From: Pseudozobellia sp. WGM2
Lineage (GTDB): Bacteria; Bacteroidota; Bacteroidia; Flavobacteriales; Flavobacteriaceae
Reading direction: 5' to 3'
Assembly (NCBI RefSeq): GCF_017810075.1
Contig: NZ_JADNYK010000010.1
Location: forward strand, 1 to 64,000
DNA: 64,000 nt
Of this stretch, positions 16,449 to 25,289 are shown piece after piece (within the stretch, counting starts at the first letter, position 1; every line of letters begins with the position of its first letter). Under the pieces are notes generated by a model that did no database searches, had not been told where the DNA came from, and worked only from the letters and a program-made list of their open reading frames with translations. Position numbers and translations under genes: made by a program.

Positions 16449-17474
16449 TTATTCAGAACCGATTGTTCCTGTTCCGAAAACTTCGATAGCAGATATTTTA
16501 GGTTTGTTCGTAGAAGCTTCTAAGGTAATAGTTAATTCTCCATCAGTCACCTCAATATCATACATTTTAGAACCAGCGGTTCCGGCACCATGCTCTTTAA
16601 AGAGGTCGTAGCCTGTGAAAATCTGAGTATCTTCCATAGAAATATTAAAAATTCTACTGCCCTCGCCACCTTCTAACATTTGTGGATTGTCTACACCCCA
16701 ATAAATTTCAGCAAAATACAGTTTTACTGTGTAAGTACCATTTGTTGCTGGAATACTGTAGGAAAATGGGCCTTTGGCATTTTGATTATCCGTAATTCTC
16801 TCAGTTAAGAAAATTTCATCCATCTCAGTGTCTTCGATTTCAGTGACACTTGGATTAGTGTAAGAAATCGTAGGACCTTCAAAGAATTGATCTTCTAAAA
16901 ATGTGATATCACCGTAAGTGATTTCAGGTCCTCCACAGTTAATTCTCAGAAGTGTAGGTCCTACAGGTTCAGTCGATTGAGTGACTTCTTGTGCAGGGTT
17001 AGATTCATCAGGATTAAATGTTATGGCTGCTGTATCGGTAATGTCTACACCGTCAAGTGCACCAGAAACAGTGATTGTTTCCTCATCATTACCAGTCACG
17101 GTGGCTGTGTAAGTACCATCACCATTATCAGTTACATCAGAAACATTTGCTGAACCGGTAACGGATAGAGTTACAGTTCCTCCACTTGAATTTAAAGAGT
17201 TTCCGTCAGCATCAGCGAGTTCGACCGTTACTGTAGCGGTACCTGTTCCGTCGATCAATTCAGGCTCAGTAGCTTCTATAATTGTATTTTCATTAGTCGG
17301 ATCAGCCACTTGCTCCGGCTCCGGCTCTGGCTCGGGTTCTGGCTCTGGATCAGGATCAGGAGTTTGTTCTGTATCCGACCCTCCATCATCACTGCTACAG
17401 GCTACGGGTACCATTACAAATGAAACAAGAAGTAAACTTAGCAGGAAAAGTTTGGTAATATTGATACGCTTCAT
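16449..17474 (-). CDS. Surface lipoprotein with Ig-like (invasin) and malectin domains
   Basis: The 341-residue protein starts with a lipoprotein signal (VPVACSSDD, Cys about 26). The acidic Ser-Asp-Asp run just after the Cys resembles the Bacteroidota lipoprotein export signal, so surface exposure is likely. An alternating Pro-Glu/Pro-Asp linker follows (about 38-54). Next comes an invasin/Ig-like fold (about 60-155: TVTLSVTGSANVSDVTDNG), then a malectin carbohydrate-binding domain (about 170-335: LLRINCGGPEITYGD, YTVKLYFAEIYWGVDN, FNISMEDTQIF). It probably binds polysaccharide at the cell surface; no enzyme or SusC/D partner is adjacent. Confidence 0.8.
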   Translation of the reverse strand: MKRINITKLFLLSLLLVSFVMVPVACSSDDGGSDTEQTPDPDPEPEPEPEPEPEQVADPTNENTIIEATEPELIDGTGTATVTVELADADGNSLNSSGGTVTLSVTGSANVSDVTDNGDGTYTATVTGNDEETITVSGALDGVDITDTAAITFNPDESNPAQEVTQSTEPVGPTLLRINCGGPEITYGDITFLEDQFFEGPTISYTNPSVTEIEDTEMDEIFLTERITDNQNAKGPFSYSIPATNGTYTVKLYFAEIYWGVDNPQMLEGGEGSRIFNISMEDTQIFTGYDLFKEHGAGTAGSKMYDIEVTDGELTITLEASTNKPKISAIEVFGTGTIGSE

Positions 17475-17720
17475 AATTCAAATTTTTAGTAAATAATTCA
17501 TTTTCCTTTTCAAAATATCTATGCAAATTATTCAAATACTGTTCATGCTGCAATATTTTTTTTACTTTATCGATAAAATACTAAAGTTATCGACAGGTTA
17601 TTCATAGCTTGATATCATATATTAAATATTGTACTCCAAACAATTATATACCTATAATCTATACCCAAATGCAGAGCTGTCATTGTCAAAAAATAACATT
17701 TGGTGCTTTACCTTTACGGA

Positions 17721-18404
17721 ATGAAAATGACTCCTAATTTTTATACTCCTTTTTCAATGGAATCTATTCCTATTTTGGATGTAAGTCTCAATAAATATAC
17801 CGCGATAAATTTATCTTTTGATAATCAAGAGCTTAAGGGTTTTGATTTTGAGGATTTAGAAGAATGTCAAAATTATATTGATAAGGTCTTGAAAAATAAC
17901 AATGCTACAGTTGCCTATGGCGGATATCTCGAACAAAGAAATTTGTACCAATGCAAATCTATTTTTTCTGGTATGGGTCAACCCCAACGAAATATTCACT
18001 TGGGGCTAGATTTTTGGTGTAAGGCGGGTACTAAGGTTATAGCCCCTTTGAATGGCGAAGTACATAGTTTTAGAAATAATCATGCCACTGGAGATTATGG
18101 GCCGACAATTATTCTTGAGCACAAAAATAAATCAAAGGTGTTTTATTCTTTGTACGGACACTTATCCGTCACTTCTCTAATAGATCTCTATAAGGGCAAA
18201 TCATTTTGTAAAGGAGACATATTGGGCGAGTTAGGTACGCCTGAAGAAAACGTAAACTATGCTCCCCATCTACACTTTCAACTCATAAATGATATAGGTG
18301 ACTATATCGGAGATTATCCAGGGGTATGTGCCAAAGAGGATTTAGATTTTTATTCAAAGAATTGTCCCAATCCTAGTTTACTTTTAAATCTAGAAACTTG
18401 CTAA
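17721..18404 (+). CDS. M23-family metallopeptidase (LytM-like)
   Basis: From the ATG at 17721 the protein has 227 residues; an in-frame TTG at 17700 would add seven hydrophobic residues. It carries an M23 zinc endopeptidase domain: HLGLDFWCKAGT supplies the first His and Asp, SLYGHL the catalytic His, and PHLHFQL the last zinc His pair. M23 enzymes cut peptidoglycan cross-links. No signal peptide or membrane segment is visible at the chosen start, which is unusual for a cell-wall enzyme, so a cytoplasmic role or a missed export route must be considered. Confidence 0.78.
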   Translation: MKMTPNFYTPFSMESIPILDVSLNKYTAINLSFDNQELKGFDFEDLEECQNYIDKVLKNNNATVAYGGYLEQRNLYQCKSIFSGMGQPQRNIHLGLDFWCKAGTKVIAPLNGEVHSFRNNHATGDYGPTIILEHKNKSKVFYSLYGHLSVTSLIDLYKGKSFCKGDILGELGTPEENVNYAPHLHFQLINDIGDYIGDYPGVCAKEDLDFYSKNCPNPSLLLNLETC

Positions 18405-18475
18405 TCTGTTAATAATACGTCAACAATTAGCAATCAAATTTTGAACTAATGATTAAAACACCAAAATCTGTGTGA

Positions 18476-19177
18476 TTACTGGTTTACAAAACTTTTATTC
18501 ATAAGTTCTTCGATAATTTCCCAAACATTTTCCATGACAATTTTCTGACCTTCCGCAGTGGGGTGAATACCATCCTCTAAATTTAATTCAGGGTTCCCGG
18601 CCACACCCTCCAATAGAAAAGGTATAAGGCTCACGTCGTTCGCTTCGGCCAACTCTGGAAATATGGTTTTGAATTCAGAGGTGTACGCTTGTCCCATATT
18701 AGGCGGAATTTCCATACCGGCGAGAACTATTTTGGTTTCAGGATTCTTACTCTTTACTAAATCGATCATTGCTTGAAGATTTTTTCGGGTTTCGTCTAAC
18801 GGAACGCCTCGAAGACCATCGTTGGCTCCTAGTTCAAGTACGAAAATATCAACCTTTTGAGTCAGCACCCATTGCAATCTGTTGAGTCCGCCAGAAGTAG
18901 TTTCACCACTTAATCCTGAATTGATGGTGATGTAGTTAAGCTCAAGAGAGTCTAAACGGTTTTGAATCAAGGCGGGAAACGCTTCCTCTGTATCTAGACC
19001 GTAACCGGCAGTCAGACTGTTTCCGAAAAAGAGAATAACTTTTTCATCTGTTTCATTTATTTTTTGGTTTTTGGATGTTTTCTCTGAATCTTCCGAAGAT
19101 TCTTTTTTAGGTGCCTCCCCACATGAAATCAAAAGAAAGACCGATAAAAAATAACTAAATTTTAAGATGTTCTGCAT
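18476..19177 (-). CDS. SGNH-hydrolase (TesA/arylesterase-like) lipoprotein
   Basis: From the ATG at 19177 the product is 233 residues and begins with a clean lipoprotein signal (FLLISCGEAP); longer upstream starts would overlap the divergent ABC gene. It is a GDSL/SGNH esterase of the TesA type. Block I FFGNSLTAGYGL has the nucleophile Ser, block II SGLSGETTSGG the Gly, block III GANDGLRG the Asn, and block V DGIHPTAEG the Asp and His. Expected activity is lysophospholipase or thioesterase in the periplasm. The divergent arrangement with the ABC transporter genes is the same as tesA-ybbAP of E. coli. Confidence 0.88.
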   Translation of the reverse strand: MQNILKFSYFLSVFLLISCGEAPKKESSEDSEKTSKNQKINETDEKVILFFGNSLTAGYGLDTEEAFPALIQNRLDSLELNYITINSGLSGETTSGGLNRLQWVLTQKVDIFVLELGANDGLRGVPLDETRKNLQAMIDLVKSKNPETKIVLAGMEIPPNMGQAYTSEFKTIFPELAEANDVSLIPFLLEGVAGNPELNLEDGIHPTAEGQKIVMENVWEIIEELMNKSFVNQ

Positions 19178-19272
19178 GGCCAAAAGGTCTCGAAATATAA
19201 ATCTATTGCTTATTTTTCCAAAAGTCGTGTGTATCAACACTGATACAATGAATACGAAATAATTATACATTA

Positions 19273-19962
19273 ATGACAAAGATATTAAACGTTCACCAGC
19301 TGGGGAAAAGCTATAATAGCGGTTCTAAAAAACTGACGGTTTTAGATGATATATCATTCCAAATTAATGAGGGAGAAACTTTTGCAATTGTCGGTCCCTC
19401 GGGCAGCGGTAAAACAACACTGCTAGGCTTAGCGGCCGGTCTTGACTACCCTGATTTAGGAACCATTGAGTTATGCGGAGTCGATTTAGATAATTTAGAT
19501 GAGGATGAGAGAGCTCTTTTACGAAACAGTAATGTGGGTTTTATATTCCAGAACTTTCAATTGTTACCAACATTAACTGCCCTTGAGAACGTGATAGTAC
19601 CCCTCGAACTGCAGGGTAAGACGAACGTTGAGAAAATCGGAAAAGATTTATTGAGCAAAGTTGGGCTAAGCGATCGAATAGACCACTATCCATCTCAACT
19701 TTCCGGTGGTGAACAACAGCGGGTAGCGCTAGCTCGTGCTTTTTCGAGTCGTCCATCTATTCTATTTGCAGATGAACCAACTGGTAATTTAGATGAAGAG
19801 ACTGGTGAAAAAGTCGTTCAGTTGCTATTCGATTTGAACAAAGAAGCCGGAACAACTTTAGTGATAGTTACACATGATTTAGATTTGGCGCGAAAATGCA
19901 AAAGGATTTTACGCCTAAAGGGTGGGCGAGTGCTTGCCGATACCCATAGCGAACAATTATAG
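19273..19962 (+). CDS. ABC transporter ATP-binding protein (LolD/YbbA type)
   Basis: The 229-residue ATPase has Walker [10 protein letters not shown] at 41-49, the Q-loop [10 protein letters not shown], the signature [14 protein letters not shown], Walker [13 protein letters not shown] and a switch His (VTHD). The TGNLDEETG variant is typical of the MacB/LolD/YbbA group, which drives FtsX-like permeases. The permease gene starts 1 bp after its stop. Together they probably extract or release lipids or peptides at the membrane rather than import a solute. Confidence 0.93.
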   Translation: MTKILNVHQLGKSYNSGSKKLTVLDDISFQINEGETFAIVGPSGSGKTTLLGLAAGLDYPDLGTIELCGVDLDNLDEDERALLRNSNVGFIFQNFQLLPTLTALENVIVPLELQGKTNVEKIGKDLLSKVGLSDRIDHYPSQLSGGEQQRVALARAFSSRPSILFADEPTGNLDEETGEKVVQLLFDLNKEAGTTLVIVTHDLDLARKCKRILRLKGGRVLADTHSEQL

Positions 19963-19963
19963 T

Positions 19964-22513
19964 ATGAGCCAAAACAAAATTACTAAGGCAGGTTTTAAAT
20001 GGTTGTTGAAAATGGCATGGCGAGATGGTAAGGCCAGTGGTAACCGCCTTCTTTTATTTATGGCGTCAATAGTTCTTGGTATTGCCGCTGTAGTCTCGAT
20101 ACAATCTTTTAGTGAGAACCTTAAAGAAAATATTTCACTCCAGTCAAAGGAATTAATGGGGGCTGATTTCATTATTGATAGTAAGCAACCCCCGAATGAA
20201 AGGGTTCAGCAAATAATCGATTCTTTAGGTGGTGCCGATGCCAAAGGGGTGAATTTTCCTTCAATGGCCGTTTTTGGTAAAAGCAAGGCTACAAAGCTGG
20301 TCAAGGTTCAGGGGGTCGAAGGGGGATTTCCGTTTTATGGGGAATTAGAAACAAGTCCGGCGAATGCAGCGAAAACATATCAAGAAAGCGGTGGTGCTTT
20401 GGTAGATGCAACTTTAATGCTTCAATATGGGTTGGTACATGGTGATTCTATTGCTATAGGAAAAGTTAAACTTCCGGTGGTGGGCACCTTAATTTCGATG
20501 CCGGGCAGTAGTGGCGTTTCGGCCCAAGTGGCGCCACCGGTACTTATACCGTATGACATGATAGACGCTACCGGTCTGATACAAGTTGGTAGTAGAATCG
20601 ATTACGATTACTTTTTTGTTGCTGAACCCAATCAAGATTTAGAGAAACTCGATGAAAAAATCGACCCTCAACTCGATGCCGAAAGTGCAGATTTAGATAC
20701 ACATTTATCTACAGGTCAACGGTTGGGCAGGCGCTACGATAATTTTGGTAAATTTTTGAATCTTGTTGCATTTATCGCCCTTCTTTTGGGTTGTGTAGGT
20801 GTGGCAAGTTCGGTACACATTTATATTAAGGAAAAATTACGATCGGTTGCGGTGCTTAAGTGTATGGGTGCCACACGAAAGCAAACCTTCTATATTTTTT
20901 TGATTCAGATTTCGGCTATGGGATTGCTCGGGGGGCTTATAGGGTCGTTCTTAGGCTTGTCGCTTCAGCAATTCTTTCCCTTGCTTATCGAAGGGTTCTT
21001 ACCTTTCGAAATAGAAATTACATTTTCTTTCGAGCCTATATTAATGGGGCTGTTATTAGGTGTATTTATGTCTGTTCTGTTTGCATTGTCACCTTTGCTG
21101 GCTACATGGTATGTATCGCCATTAGAGGTTTTACGTGTGCAAAAAGAAAGTTCGTCAAAGTCTAGACGAGCCAACTTTATTGTTATGTTGGCCATACTAT
21201 TCTTCATTTTGATATTTGCACAATTTCTATTGGATAATTGGAAATATGCATTCTCGTTCGTAGGTGTAATTCTTGCGGTTTTCGCGATTCTTTCGGGTGT
21301 ATCGATTCTCTTTATGAAGATTATAAAAAACAACTTTCCATACTCTTGGGGGTTCTCGGCTAGACAGAGTCTATTGAACCTTTTCAGACCCAACAATCAG
21401 ACCTTGGTTTTAATTTTGGCCATTGGGGTCGGTACATTCTTAATCAGTACATTATATTTCTCTAAGGATATTCTTCTCGTAAAAGCGAATTTGGAAAACA
21501 ATGAGGAATCGCCTAACCTTATTCTTCTAGATGTTCAAACGGAAGACAAGCAAATGGCAGCGGAGCGCATTGAGGAGTTGGGTCTTCCCGTTTTAAATAA
21601 TATACCTATCGTGACCATGCGTGTTCAAAAAATCAAGAATCGTCAAGTTAACGATATTCGAAATGATACCACATCCACAATAAACAATTGGGTTTTGAAC
21701 CATGAATTTCGGGTTACTTATCGGGATTCGTTAATCGCTTCAGAAAACTCTACGGGAGGTAGTTGGCCCGTTGACTATAATAGGGATGATGTAATTCCTA
21801 TTTCACTGTCAGATAATGTGGCACGCGATGCACAGGTAGAACTAGGTGATAAACTCACTTTTAATGTGCAAGGCGTTTTAATGGAAACCGAAATTGCGAA
21901 CATAAGGGAAATCGATTGGGGGCGAATGCAATTGAATTTTAACGTGCTATTTCCTGCGAAGGTATTGGAGAATGCGCCTCAGTTTCATGTGTTAACGACT
22001 CATGCGCCTGACGAAACTAAATCTGCTGAGGTTCAGCGAGCCCTGGTCAGTAAATTTCCAACAGTATCGATAATCGATTTACGACAGGTGTTGACGGTAG
22101 TAGAAGGTATCTTAGATAAGATTTCGTGGGTTATTAATTTTATGGCCTTCTTTAGTATTTTAACAGGTATAATAGTTTTGATAGGTTCCGTTCGTACGAG
22201 TAAATACCAACGTATAAAAGAAAGTGTACTATTGCGAACATTGGGTGCAAAGGGCAAGCAAATTTCTAGAATCGCAGTTTTAGAATATCTTTACTTAGGC
22301 CTACTTGGTACTTCGACCGGTGTACTTCTGGCATTGGTAAGCAGCATTTTATTGGCTGTTTTTGTTTTCAAAGCGACATTTATACCCTCTTGGGTACCCT
22401 TTGTAATTGTAATACCTTTTATAACAGGTCTAGTGGTGATTATTGGGGTGCTGAACAACAGAGAGGTACTTCGCAGTCCACCTTTAGAAATACTTCGAAA
22501 AGAAGTGTCTTAG
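19964..22513 (+). CDS. FtsX-like ABC permease (YbbP type)
   Basis: The preferred start is the ATG at 19964, two bases after the ATPase stop, giving 849 residues; an earlier in-frame ATG overlaps the ATPase gene. The protein has the duplicated FtsX architecture of YbbP: an N-terminal helix (LLLFMASIVLGIAAVVSI), a large periplasmic domain, and a first FtsX block (about 250-400, with VAVLKCMGATRKQTFYIFLI). A second periplasmic domain follows, then a terminal FtsX block (about 720-845, with LLRTLGAKGKQISRIAVLEY). Both carry the short coupling-helix pattern seen in these exporters. The partner esterase is divergent, as in tesA-ybbAP. Confidence 0.9.
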   Translation: MSQNKITKAGFKWLLKMAWRDGKASGNRLLLFMASIVLGIAAVVSIQSFSENLKENISLQSKELMGADFIIDSKQPPNERVQQIIDSLGGADAKGVNFPSMAVFGKSKATKLVKVQGVEGGFPFYGELETSPANAAKTYQESGGALVDATLMLQYGLVHGDSIAIGKVKLPVVGTLISMPGSSGVSAQVAPPVLIPYDMIDATGLIQVGSRIDYDYFFVAEPNQDLEKLDEKIDPQLDAESADLDTHLSTGQRLGRRYDNFGKFLNLVAFIALLLGCVGVASSVHIYIKEKLRSVAVLKCMGATRKQTFYIFLIQISAMGLLGGLIGSFLGLSLQQFFPLLIEGFLPFEIEITFSFEPILMGLLLGVFMSVLFALSPLLATWYVSPLEVLRVQKESSSKSRRANFIVMLAILFFILIFAQFLLDNWKYAFSFVGVILAVFAILSGVSILFMKIIKNNFPYSWGFSARQSLLNLFRPNNQTLVLILAIGVGTFLISTLYFSKDILLVKANLENNEESPNLILLDVQTEDKQMAAERIEELGLPVLNNIPIVTMRVQKIKNRQVNDIRNDTTSTINNWVLNHEFRVTYRDSLIASENSTGGSWPVDYNRDDVIPISLSDNVARDAQVELGDKLTFNVQGVLMETEIANIREIDWGRMQLNFNVLFPAKVLENAPQFHVLTTHAPDETKSAEVQRALVSKFPTVSIIDLRQVLTVVEGILDKISWVINFMAFFSILTGIIVLIGSVRTSKYQRIKESVLLRTLGAKGKQISRIAVLEYLYLGLLGTSTGVLLALVSSILLAVFVFKATFIPSWVPFVIVIPFITGLVVIIGVLNNREVLRSPPLEILRKEVS

Positions 22514-22583
22514 AAAATATAATGACATGATTTAATGGGAGGCTGGTATTATCCCTCAATGAAAATGATTCTCTTAGAAGTTT

Positions 22584-22769
22584 CTACGACTTGCCAGATG
22601 TATTTCGTACGAGACCAACACCTGAAAAAAAGAAGATTGCCCCAAGAACGCCATAGACTATTAAAGTTTTTGTAGTGCCCGATTCGTTGGCAAAGAGAAT
22701 AGCTGTGTAAATTAAACCACCAATACCTAAGAGTGTAAGTACTGTTCCGAAAATTTTCTTCAAATCCAT
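22584..22769 (-). CDS. Small two-helix membrane protein
   Basis: From the ATG at 22769 this is a 61-residue protein with two predicted membrane helices (about 8-25 and 35-53, with GVLGAIFFFSGVGLV) joined by a short ANESGTTK loop. A longer in-frame start at 22826 would add 19 polar residues that do not look like signal sequence. It resembles small conserved hypothetical membrane proteins of Bacteroidota. It is convergent with the permease gene. No function is known to me. Confidence 0.65.
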   Translation of the reverse strand: MDLKKIFGTVLTLLGIGGLIYTAILFANESGTTKTLIVYGVLGAIFFFSGVGLVRNTSGKS

Positions 22770-22885
22770 GGGGTTAAAAATAGAAAAAAATGTGTTACGT
22801 GAAGAAAGTTTGTTTGTTCTTACCATAAAGTTCGAGTCTAAATGTAGAAACCTTTCTAAAAATCGGGTTCAAATGCATCTAATCT

Positions 22886-23038
22886 CGATAAGCGGTTTTT
22901 AGGGTTCATTACGCTTATCGGAAGTTTTTTGCACTTTATCCCAAGTTGGGTCATTTAACGAGTTTTTAATCTCGTTGAACGAAGCGAAACCCTGTAAAAT
23001 AGGGTCTGTAGAGTTTTATATATGTAAAACATACAGTC
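22886..23038 (+). promoter_or_regulatory. Structured 5' leader, copy 1
   Basis: Four hairpins can be drawn. P1 is CGATAAGCG (22886-22894) with CGCTTATCG (22912-22920). P2 is AACGAG (22957-22962) with CTCGTT (22971-22976). P3 is ACCCT (22989-22993) with AGGGT (23001-23005). P4 is GTTTTA with TAAAAC just before the ATG at 23039. Compared with copy 2, the P1 changes keep pairing through G-U and P3 shows a U-A to C-G change. I find no clean TAnnTTTG element, so the transcript start is unknown, and DNA operator function is an alternative. Confidence 0.55.
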
Positions 23039-23278
23039 ATGAAAACTATCGCTACTTTAATCTTTGTTCTTTTTATCGGAGTTACTGCACAAGCACAGAA
23101 AGCTACTGAAGAAGTAAAAGTAGAGACAGTCGAAATGACGATTACAACTGAAATTACAGTTGAAGAAACAACTCTTGAAAATAAGGCTGAGGTAGCTCGT
23201 TTGTACAAGCGAGATAACTACAGAGTAAAGAAAGCGCTTTCTTTTACTACGAAAAGAAACCGCTCTAAAATGGCTTAA
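23039..23278 (+). CDS. Small secreted basic protein, copy 1
   Basis: The 79-residue protein has a clear signal peptide (MKTIATLIFVLF..., cleavage after AQAQ), so about 59 residues are exported. The middle is acidic and Thr/Glu/Val-rich (ATEEVKVETVEM); the tail is strongly basic (ARLYKRDNYRVKKALSFTTK, then RNRSKMA). It has no cysteine. It differs from copy 2 at only seven positions and shares its basic tail with a third, more distant paralog at 25838. I do not know a function; the charge split suggests binding to an anionic surface partner. Confidence 0.8.
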   Translation: MKTIATLIFVLFIGVTAQAQKATEEVKVETVEMTITTEITVEETTLENKAEVARLYKRDNYRVKKALSFTTKRNRSKMA

Positions 23279-23286
23279 TTTTTTAT

Positions 23287-25044
23287 TTATTTTGAAGTTA
23301 GGCGAGAAACAGCTCCTTCGGCCCAATTGGTAATTCTTTCTCCAAAACATTCTAAAATAGCATCAACCCCGACCACGCTGCCTTTAGCTAATCTTCCTAA
23401 AATTGCTAGGGGGATTAGTTCACTTTTTTCCGACGATTTGATAAGTCCGTTCGCATTGGTTTCAATACCTAATTCTGAATGTATAGGCTCGAGGTAATCT
23501 TGCCTTAAAAGATGAATGATAATAGGTGAGATAACCTTTAATAGTCTAGGTGCGTCAAGCACACTGTTGATCATAATAGTAGCAGTTACTGCATTATCAT
23601 TCTTTTTTATAAGCCACCCGTCTTGTGTGATGTGTATCTCTGGGTCTGACAAAAAATCTAAATCAAGTACATCTGCTCGAATCAATGCTAATATTTGCTG
23701 CATGCTTTCTACTGGTGGTCCGTAAGAAAATCGTTTTAAACGTTCGTGCAGGGCAATTGTTTTGGCAATATTATCATCGTTCATATCAGCATGGGAAAAC
23801 GCTTCGTACCAGCTGGGTTGGCAATGATGCCATATCTGACCGATGCAATAATCTAATGATATGGGAGTGAGATTGAGTGCCATATTAACGTAACGTTCAA
23901 TAATATCTATTGTTTCCATCTTTGTGGAAAGCAGTGTCTTGTGCTGAAAATGCTCATCATCTAACCAGTTTATTACCACTTCTTTGAGTTCTTCGATATC
24001 CGTGCCCATATCGTAACGGCTAGCTCCCAAATCGTTATAGACACGCGCTGCTATCTTTGCAATGGCGTTTTTCAGAAAATCATTACCGGAAACGTTTCTT
24101 TTTCCAGAAGCAGCCTCTGAAACTATTTGCTTGAAATTTATGATTTCTTGCTCGGTAGGCTTATAAAGTTCGTCTATTTCTGAAGAGAAAGGTTTTGGAG
24201 CGAGTGGTAATCCATCCAAAGAAAAAGGCACAATCTTTCTAGGAGTTGATTCGCTAGGGGCGTAATTACACGCAAGAGTTTTCTCGTCTAGAGTTTTAAA
24301 TGAACCCCCTCTTTCAATCGTAAGTGCTCTCATTACATCTATCATCGCAAGTCCGAACCCTCTAATCGCTACAATACTTTCACTAGAGATTTGGCTATTT
24401 TCAATAATGCGGGTTACAGGGTATGGTTCATCATAAAACACGATTTGCGGCTTATTTTGACTATGCTCTTTAAATTTTTTCAGTTGTGAAGATAATTCTG
24501 TAGGTTGGTGACCTATAGTTAAAACGACTTCGTCGAAGGTTTCTATAAGACCTTCACGATCATATAATGCAAACTCTTCTTGATTGAAATCTATACGTTC
24601 AATTTGTGTTTTTTTTATAGAAATCAAATCATGTGCTAATAGCGGTTTAGCAATGGTATCAAACCTTTCATGTAAGTAACGCCCTAGTTTATTTCTCGGA
24701 GGAAAACGATCTGGAGATTTGTTGGGTAATTCTCTTTCATTTTCTGGAAGCCAATGGGTATAGGAAGGAAATGCAGGAATACTAATTTCCTTAATTTTTA
24801 ATTCGGGACGCCCTTTTAAATTTTGAAGTGCTCGCTCAGAGATATTCAGCCAATTACTATTGGGTTGATTGATATTCCACACACTGCCCGAACCTAGATT
24901 TTCGGAAGTTTCGAATAGCGTAGTGGTAATTTTTATTTGATGGTTCCGCTGCACCAAAGTATGATAGAATTGTTCGAGAGCTGAGAGCCCACGAGGGCCT
25001 ACACCGATTATGGCCAGCTTTTTTTCGGAAGTCTTGGTTACCAT
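23287..25044 (-). CDS. FAD/NAD(P)-binding protein
   Basis: The 585-residue protein has an N-terminal dinucleotide-binding fold (IIGVGPRGLSALEQF at about 12-26) of the FAD/NAD(P)-binding family pfam13454 type. A second nucleotide-binding segment lies near 225-240 (SIVAIRGFGLAMIDVMRA). Members are flavoproteins of mostly unknown reaction, often near siderophore or amino-acid hydroxylation genes, but nothing of that kind is here. It has no signal peptide. It is enclosed between the two copies of the small-protein duplication and is transcribed against them. Confidence 0.75.
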   Translation of the reverse strand: MVTKTSEKKLAIIGVGPRGLSALEQFYHTLVQRNHQIKITTTLFETSENLGSGSVWNINQPNSNWLNISERALQNLKGRPELKIKEISIPAFPSYTHWLPENERELPNKSPDRFPPRNKLGRYLHERFDTIAKPLLAHDLISIKKTQIERIDFNQEEFALYDREGLIETFDEVVLTIGHQPTELSSQLKKFKEHSQNKPQIVFYDEPYPVTRIIENSQISSESIVAIRGFGLAMIDVMRALTIERGGSFKTLDEKTLACNYAPSESTPRKIVPFSLDGLPLAPKPFSSEIDELYKPTEQEIINFKQIVSEAASGKRNVSGNDFLKNAIAKIAARVYNDLGASRYDMGTDIEELKEVVINWLDDEHFQHKTLLSTKMETIDIIERYVNMALNLTPISLDYCIGQIWHHCQPSWYEAFSHADMNDDNIAKTIALHERLKRFSYGPPVESMQQILALIRADVLDLDFLSDPEIHITQDGWLIKKNDNAVTATIMINSVLDAPRLLKVISPIIIHLLRQDYLEPIHSELGIETNANGLIKSSEKSELIPLAILGRLAKGSVVGVDAILECFGERITNWAEGAVSRLTSK

Positions 25045-25136
25045 TCGAATATTGATAAATGTGATGCAATGTAGTTGTATAATTTAATTGGGAGGGATGC
25101 AATCACTTAACATTTCGGTTCAAATGCACCTTAGCT

Positions 25137-25289
25137 CGGTAAGTGGTTTTTAGGGCTCATAACGTTTATCGGAAGTTTTTTGCACTTTGTCCCAAGTTAG
25201 GTCATTTAACGAGTTTTTAAACTCGTTGAACGAAGCGAAACCCCTCAAAATGGGGTCTGTAGGGTTTTATATATATAAAACATACAGTC
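25137..25289 (+). promoter_or_regulatory. Structured 5' leader, copy 2
   Basis: P1 is CGGTAAGTG (25137-25145) with CGTTTATCG (25163-25171), complete only if three G-U pairs are allowed. P2 is AACGAG (25208-25213) with CTCGTT (25222-25227), extendable. P3 is ACCCC (25240-25244) with GGGGT (25252-25256), against ACCCT with AGGGT in copy 1. P4 is a perfect palindrome before the start codon at 25290. Confidence 0.55.

Larger units (their letters stand above)
22866..23278 (+). repeat. 413-bp duplication, copy 1 (leader plus small-protein gene)
   Basis: This segment recurs at 25117-25529 in the same direction and with exactly the same length (173-nt leader plus 240-nt gene). I see no insertion or deletion between the copies and count about 17 substitutions in the leader. 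The two copies flank the FAD/NAD(P) protein gene. Confidence 0.9.

Noticed and set aside
17283-17374. Pro-Glu rich stretch as a TonB-like protein
   Set aside because: The stretch is short and lies just after a lipoprotein cysteine; there is no N-terminal transmembrane anchor or TonB C-terminal domain, so it is a spacer.
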